NCBI RefSeq assembly: GCF_933775445.1
Contig: NC_065878.1
Coordinates: 5,540,001-5,604,000 of the forward strand
Length of the DNA stretch: 64,000 nucleotides
Origin: Argentina anserina
Lineage: Eukaryota > Streptophyta > Magnoliopsida > Rosales > Rosaceae
Direction of reading: 5' to 3'
Below, piece after piece: positions 58,051-64,000 of this stretch. The notes under the pieces were generated by a model. That model was not told where the DNA came from and made no database searches. It was given only the letters and a program-made list of their open reading frames with translations. Made by a program: the position numbers and the translations under genes. Position 1 is the stretch's first letter. The number at the start of each line of letters is the position of its first letter.

Positions 58051-61000
58051 TGAATTTAAGAGTGTTTCCAGTGTAGGCGTCTGTTTCTTTCAAACTGAGT
58101 ATCTTTCTATCGTTTGAGTATCTTTTCAATTCTCGTGTCACTATCTTTCTGTACGGCTTTCTGGTGCGATTTTCTTTTAGTTTGAGAGTGTTTCCAGTGT
58201 GGGTGTGTGTTTCTTTCAAACTGAGTATCTTTCTATCGTTTGAGTAACTTTCTGAACGGATTTTTGATGCGATTTTCTTTAAAATTTGTGAGTGTTTCCA
58301 GTGTGGGCGTGTGTTTCTTTCAAACTGAGTATCTCTCTATCGTTTGAGTATCTTTTCAATTCTCGTATGAGTATCTTTCTGAACGGCTTTATGATGCGAT
58401 TTTCTTTTGAATTTGAGAGTGTTTCCATTGTGGGCGTGTGTTTATTTCAAACTGAGTATCTTTCTATCGTTTGAGTATCATTTCAATTCTCGTTTGAGTA
58501 TCTTTCTGAACGGCTTTCTGGTGCGAGTTTGTTTTGAATTTAAGAGTGTTTCCAGTGTAGGCGTCTGTTTCTTTCAAACTGAGTATCTTTCTATCGTTTG
58601 AGTATCTTTTCAATTCTCGTGTCACTATCTTTCTGTACGGCTTTCTGGTGTGAGTTTCTTTTGAATTTGAGAGTGTTTCCATTTTCGGCGTGTGTTTCTT
58701 TCAAACAGAGTATCTTTCTATCGTTTGAGTATCTTTTCAATTATCGTGTCACTATCTTTCTGAACGGCTTTCTGATGCGATTTTCTTTTAGTTTGAGAGT
58801 GTTTACAGTGTGGGAGAGTGTTTCTTTCAAACTGAGTATCTTTCTATCGTTTGAGTATCTTTTCAATTCTCGTGTCACTATCTTTCTGTACGGCTTTCTG
58901 ATGCGATTTTCTTTTAATTTGAGTGTTTTTACAGTGTGGGCGTGTGTTTCTTTCAAACTGAGTATATGTCTATCGTTTGAGTATCTTTTCAATTCTCGTG
59001 TCACTATCTTTCTGTACGGCTTTCTGATGCGATTTTCTTTTAATTTGAGTGTGTTTACAGTGTGGGCGTGTGTTTCTTTCAAACTGAGTCTCTTTCTATC
59101 GTTTGAGTATCTTTTCAATTCTCGTTTGAGTATCTTTAAGAACGGCTTTCTGGTGCAATTTTCTTTAAATTTTAGAGTGTTTCCAGTGTGGGCGTGTGTT
59201 TCTTTCAAACTGAGTATCTTTCTATCGTTTGAGTATCTTTTCAATTCTCGTTTGAGTATCTTTCTGAACGGCTTTCTGGTGCGAGTTTGTTTTGAATTTG
59301 AGAGTGTTTCCAATGTTGGCGTGTGTTTCTTTCAAACTGAGTATCTTTCTATCGTTTGAGTATCTTTTCAATTCTCGTTTGAGTATCTTTCAGAACGGCT
59401 TTCTGGTGCGATTTTCTTTAAAATTTGAGAGTGTTTCCAGTGTGAGCGTGTGTTTCTTTCAAAGTTAGTATCTTTCTATCGTTTGAGTATCTTTTCAATT
59501 CTCGTTTGAGTATCTTTCTGAACGGCTTTCTGGTGAGATTTTCCTTAAATTTGAGAGTGTTTTCAGTGTGGGCGTGTGTTTCTTTGAAACTGAGTATCTG
59601 TCTATCGTTTGAGTATCTTTTCATTTCTCGTTTGAGTATCTTTCTGTACGGCTTTCTGGTGCTAGTTTGTTTTGAATTTAAGAGTGTTTTCAGTGTCGGT
59701 GTGTGTTTCTTTCAAACTGAGTATCTTTTTACCTTTTAAGTATCTTTTCAATTCTCGTTTTGAGTATCTTTCTGTACGGCTTTCTGGTGCGATTTTCATT
59801 GAATTTGGGAGTGTTTCTAGTGTGGGACTGTGTTTCTTTCAAACAGAGTATCTTTCTATCCTTTGAGTATCTTTTCAATTCTCGTGTCACTATCTTTCTG
59901 TACGGCTTTCTGATGCGATTTTCTTTTAATTTGAGAGTGTTTCCACTGTGCGCGTGTCTTTCTTTCAAACAGAGTATCTTTCTATCGTTTGAGTATCTTT
60001 TCAATTATCGTTTGAGTATCTCTCTGTAAGGCTTTCTGTTGTGAGTTTCTTATTAATTTGAGAGTGTTTCCAGTGTGGGCGTGTGTTTCTTTCAAACTGA
60101 GTATCTTTATATCGTTTTAGTATCTTTTCAATTCTCGTATGAGTATCTTTCTGAACGCCTTTCTGATGCGATTTTCTTTTAGTTTGAGAGTGTTTCCAGT
60201 GTGGGACTGTGTTTCTTTCAAACTGAGTATCTTTCTATCGTTTGAGTATCTTTTCAATTCTCGTTTGAGTATCTTTCTGAACGGCTTTCTGGTGCGAGTT
60301 TGTTTTGAATTTGAGAGTGTTTCCAGTGTTGGCGTGTGTTTCTTTCAAACTGAGTATCTTTCTATCGTTTGAGTATCTTTTCAATTCTCGTTTGAGTATC
60401 TTTAAGAACGGCTTTCTGGTGCGATTTTCTTTAAAATTTTAGAGTGTTTCCTTGTGGGCGTGTGTTTCTTTCAAACTGAGTATCTTTCTATCGTTTGAGT
60501 ATCTTTTCAATTCTCGTTTGAGTATCTTTCTGAACGGCTTTCTGGTGCGAGTTTGTTTTGAATTTAAGAGTGTTTCCAGTGTAGGCGTGTGTTTCTTTCA
60601 AACTGAGTATCTTTCTATCGTTTGAGTATCTTTCTGAACGGCTTTCTGGTGCGATTTTCTTTTAGTTTGAGAGTGTTTCTAGTGTGGGAGTGTGTTTCTT
60701 TCAAACTGAGTATATGTCTATCGTTTGAATATCTTTTCAATTCTCGTGTCATTATCTTTCTGTACGGCTTTCTGATGCGATTTTCTTTTAATTTGAGTGT
60801 GTTTACAGTGTGGGCGTGTGTTTCTTTCAAACTGAGTATCTTTCTATCGTTTGAGTATCTTTTCAATTCTCGTTTGAGTATCTTTCTGAACGGCTATCTG
60901 ATGCGAGTTTCTTTTGAATTTGAGAGTGTTTCCAGTGTGAGCGTGTGTTTCTTTCAAACTGAGTATCTTGCTATCGTTTGAGTATCTTTTCAATTCTCGT

Positions 61001-61805
61001 ATGAGTATCTTTCTGAACGGCTTTCTGGTGCGATTTTCTTTCAGTTTGAGAGTGTTTCTAGTGTGGGAGTGTGTTTCTTTCAAACTGAGTATATTTCTAT
61101 CGTTTGAGTATCTTTTCAATTCTCGTGTCACTATCTTTCTGTACGGCTTTCTGATGCGATTTTCTTTTAATTTGAGAGTGTTTACAGTGTGGGCGTGTGT
61201 TTCTTTCAAACTGAGTATCTTTCTATCGTTTGAGTATCTTTTCAATTATCGTATGAGTATCTTTCTTAACGGCTTTCTGATGCGATTTTCTTTTAGTTTG
61301 AAAGTGTTTCCAGTGTGCAAGTGTGTTTCTTTCAAACTGAGTATCTTTCTATCGTTTGAGTACCGTTCCAATTCTCGTTTCAGTATCTTTCTGTACGGCT
61401 TTCTGGTGTGAGTTTCTTTTGAATTTGAGAGTGTTTCCATTTAGGGCGTGTGTTTCTTTCAAACAGAGTATCTTTCTATCGTTTGAGTATCTTTTCAATT
61501 ATCGTGTCACTATCTTTCTGAACGGCTTTCTGATGCGATTTTCTTTTAGTTTGAGAGTGTTTATAGTGTGCGAGTGTGTTTCTTTCAAACTGAGTATCTT
61601 TCTATCGTTTGAGTATCTTTTCAATTATCGTATCAGTATCTTTCTGAACGGCTTTCTGGTGAGATTTTCCTTAAATTTGAGAGTGTTTCCAGTGTGGGCG
61701 TGTGTTTCTTTCAAACTGAGTATCTGTCTATCGTTTGAGTATCTTTTCATTTCTCGTTTGAGTATCTTTCTGTACGGCTTTCTGGTGCTAGTTTGTTTTG
61801 AATTT

Positions 61806-61904
61806 AAGAGTGTTTTCAGTGTCGGTATGTGTTTCTTTCAAACTGAGTATCTTTTTATCTTTTGAGTATCTTTTCAATTCTCGTTTTGAGTATCTTATGA
61901 ATTT
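61806..61904 (+). repeat. Truncated 99-bp monomer
   Basis: GAGTATCTT is followed directly by ATGAATTTGAGAG at about 61,889-61,907, removing the ACGGCTTTCTGG segment. The related monomer at 63,035-63,170 keeps that segment, so the loss is specific to this copy. Confidence 0.88.
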
Positions 61905-63335
61905 GAGAGTGTTTCTAGTGTGGGCGTGTGTTTCTTTCAAACTGAGTATCTTTCTATCGTTTGAGTATCTTTTCAATTCTCGGGTCACTATCTTTCTGTA
62001 CGGCTTTCTGATGCGATTTTCTTTTAATTTGAGAGTGTTTATAGTGTGGGCGTGTGTTTCTTTAAAACTGAGTATCTTTCTATCGTTTGAGTATCTTTTC
62101 AATTCTCGTATCAATATCTTTCTGTACGGCTTTCTGATGCAATTTTCTTTAAATTTGAGAGTGTTTCCAGTGTGGGCGTGTGTTTCTTTCAAACTGAGTA
62201 TCTTTCTATCGTTTGAGTATGTTTTCAATTCTCGTTTGAGTATTTTTCTGTACGGCTTTCTGGTGCGAGTTTCTTTTGAATTTGAGAGTGTTTTCAGTGT
62301 CGATGTGTGTTTCTTTCAAACTGAGCATCTTTCTATCTTTTAAGTATCTTTTCAATTCTCGTTTGAGTATCTTTCTCTATGGATTTCTGGTGCGATTTTC
62401 ATTGAATTTGAGAGTGTTTCCAATGTGGGAGTGTGTTTCTTTCAAACTGAGTATCTTTCTATCGCTTGAGTATCTTTTCAATTCTCGTTTGAGTATCTTT
62501 CTGTACGGCTTTCTGGTGTGAGTTTCTTATGAATTTGAGAGTGTTTCCAGTGTGGGCGTGTGTTTCTTTCAAACAGAGTATCTTTCTATCGTTTGAGTAT
62601 CTTTTCAATTCTCGTGTCACTATTTTTCTGTACGGCTTTCTGATGCGATTTTCTTTTAAATTGAGAGTGTTTACAGTGTGGGCGTGTGTTTCTTTCAAAC
62701 TGTTTATCTTTCTATCGCTTGAGTATCTTTTCAATTCTCGTTTGAGTATCTTTCTGTACCGCTTTCTGGTGTGAGTTTCTTATGAATTTGAGAGTGTTTC
62801 CAGTGTGGGCGTGTGTTTCTTTCAAACTGAGTATCTTTTTATCATTTGAGTATCTTTTCAATTATCGTATCAGTATCTTTCTGAACGGCTTTCTGGTGAG
62901 ATTTTCCTTAAATTTGAGAGTGTTTCCAGTGTGGGCGTGTGTTTCTTTCAAACTGAGTATCTGTCTATCGTTTGAGTATCTTTTCATTTCTCGTTTGAGT
63001 ATCTTTCTGTACGGCTTTCTGGTGCTAGTTTGTTTTGAATTTAAGAGTGTTTTCAGTGTCGGTATGTGTTTCTTTCAAACTGAGTATCTTTTTATCTTTT
63101 GAGTATCTTTTCAATTCTCGTTTTGAGTATCTTTCTGTACGACTTTCTGGTGCGATTTTCATTGAATTTGAGAGTGTTTCCAATGTGGGAGTGTGTTTCT
63201 TTCAAACTGAGTATCTTTCTATCGCTTGAGTATCTTTTCAATTCTCGTTTGAGTATCTTTCTGTACGGCTTTCTGGTGTGAGTTTCTTATGAATTTGAGA
63301 GTGTTTACAGTGTGGGAGTGTGTTTCTTTCAAACT

Positions 63336-63419
63336 GAGTATCTTTCTATCGCTTGAGTATCTTTTCAATTCTCGTATGAGTATCTTTCTATCGTTTCAGT
63401 ATCTTTTCAATTCTCGTAT
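63336..63419 (+). repeat. 42-bp tandem duplication inside a monomer
   Basis: The 19-bp plus 23-bp sub-repeat pair is present twice in tandem, at 63,336-63,377 and 63,378-63,419. The copies differ at two bases (CGCTT/CGTTT and GAGTATC/CAGTATC). The host monomer is therefore about 169 bp. Together with the +19 and -23 bp events, it shows that length changes concentrate in the GAGTATCTTT triplet. Confidence 0.92.
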
Positions 63420-64000
63420 GAGTATCTTTCTGAACGACTATCTGATCCGAGTTTCTTCTGAATTTGAGAGTGTTTCCATGGTGGGCATGTGTTTCTTTCA
63501 AACTGAGTATCTTTCTATCGTTTGAGTATCTTTTCAATTCTCGTGTCACTATCTTTTTGTACTGCTTTCTGATGCCATTTTCTTTTAATTTGAGAGTGTT
63601 TATAGTGTGGGCGTGTGTTTCTTTAAAACTGAGTATCTTTCTATCGTTTGAGTATCTTTTCAATTCTCGTGTCACTATCTTTATGTACGGCTTTCTGATG
63701 CGATTTTCTTTACATTTGAGAGTGTTTCTAGTGTGGGCGTGTGTTTCTTTCAAACTGAGTATCTTTCTATCGTTTGAGTATCTTTTCAATTCTCGTTTGA
63801 GTATCTTTCTGTACGGCTTTCTGGTGCGAGTTTCTTTTGAATTTGAGAGTGTTTTCAGTGTCGATGTGTGTTTCTTTCAAACTGAGCATCTTTCTATCTT
63901 TTAAGTATCTTTTCAATTCTCGTTTGAGTATCTTTCTCTATGGATTTCTATTGCGATTTTCATTGAATTTGAGAGTGTTTCCAATGTGGGAGTGTGTTTC

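Larger units (their letters stand above)
1..64000 (+). repeat. Satellite DNA array, ~127-bp monomer, >64 kb
   Basis: The whole window is a head-to-tail array of one monomer family. The landmark words GAGAGTGTTTCCAGTGTGGG, TTTCAAACTGAGTATC and TTCAATTCTCG recur about every 126-127 bp from the first to the last line, always on the plus strand. The first and last bases both fall inside a monomer, so the array continues beyond both ends. No stretch longer than one monomer departs from the repeat, and I see no inserted transposon, unique spacer or orientation switch. This organisation is that of a eukaryotic satellite. Its location (centromere, pericentromere, subtelomere, sex chromosome) cannot be read from the sequence. 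Any gene predicted inside the array should be treated as spurious. Confidence 0.97.
59400..64000 (+). repeat. Right diverged satellite domain
   Basis: Monomers here carry the most private substitutions in the window: CTTTTAAGTATC, CTCTATGGATTTC, TATCGCTTGAG, GTGAGATTTTCCTTAAAT, GTGCTAGTTTG and CGTTTTGAG with one extra T. Local duplications persist: 61,632-61,885 recurs at 62,869-63,122 (offset 1,237 bp), and 62,276-62,420 recurs at 63,837-63,981 (offset 1,561 bp). The window ends inside a monomer, so the array edge is not reached. Confidence 0.83.

Noticed and set aside
1..64000. CRISPR array
   Set aside because: There are no unique spacers: the whole 127-bp unit repeats. The unit is far longer than a CRISPR repeat, the repeats are not palindromic, and no cas gene is present.
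1..64000. Bacterial or phage repeat-protein locus (adhesin or similar)
   Set aside because: The dominant unit of 127 bp is not a multiple of three and mixed unit lengths destroy any frame. No ribosome-binding site, terminator or neighbouring gene exists.
1..64000. Telomeric or subtelomeric short repeat
   Set aside because: No runs of TTAGGG, TTTAGGG, TTAGG or similar occur. GTGTGGG words are isolated once per monomer.

Overview
The window is one uninterrupted tandem array of satellite DNA with no unique sequence. A monomer of about 127 bp repeats head to tail, always in the same orientation, from base 1 to base 64,000. That is roughly 510 monomers, and the array runs off both ends of the window. 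I found no credible protein gene, RNA gene, transposon, CRISPR array or bacterial-type regulatory element. Satellite DNA of this size with higher-order repeats is typical of eukaryotic heterochromatin (centromeric, pericentromeric, subtelomeric or sex-chromosome blocks). I cannot name the species or the chromosomal location.

Monomer: positions 8,599-8,725 serve as a reference copy. It has 61% A+T and strong strand asymmetry (T 58, A 20, G 30, C 19 on the plus strand). It looks built from six degenerate words beginning GAG or GTG and followed by a T-rich run. Three of them share GAGTATCTTT at spacings of 19 and 23 bp. Monomers fall into length classes: 127 bp (most), 126 bp (1 bp shorter in the 3' T-rich tail), 114 bp (12-bp deletion), 104 bp (23-bp sub-repeat deletion), 146 bp (+19) and about 169 bp (+42). 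There are also rare truncations of 65 and 99 bp.

Layout: (1) 1-8,092 is a heterogeneous left domain with local duplications at offsets of 877, 1,990 and 2,368 bp. (2) 8,093-14,679 is a higher-order repeat (HOR) of seven distinguishable monomers (m1-m7, 887 bp), with 4-, 5- and 8-monomer derivatives. (3) 14,680-19,795 is a different mosaic block containing a 2,242-bp tandem duplication. (4) 19,796-37,212 is the HOR again, in two of whose copies m6 is replaced by an 851-bp seven-monomer cassette. It carries superperiods of 4,272, 2,027 and 2,409 bp. (5) 37,213-45,226 opens with a second copy of the mosaic block, about 22.5 kb from the first, followed by rearranged material. (6) 45,227-59,400 holds large duplications at offsets of 1,231, 3,310, 736 and 2,380 bp. 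(7) 59,400-64,000 is the most diverged part.

Nothing here works together as genes do. The content of interest is the record of unequal exchange, gene conversion and slippage that built the array. Long open frames occur on both strands only because 126 and 114 are multiples of three, so runs of those units keep a frame open; they are not annotated as genes.
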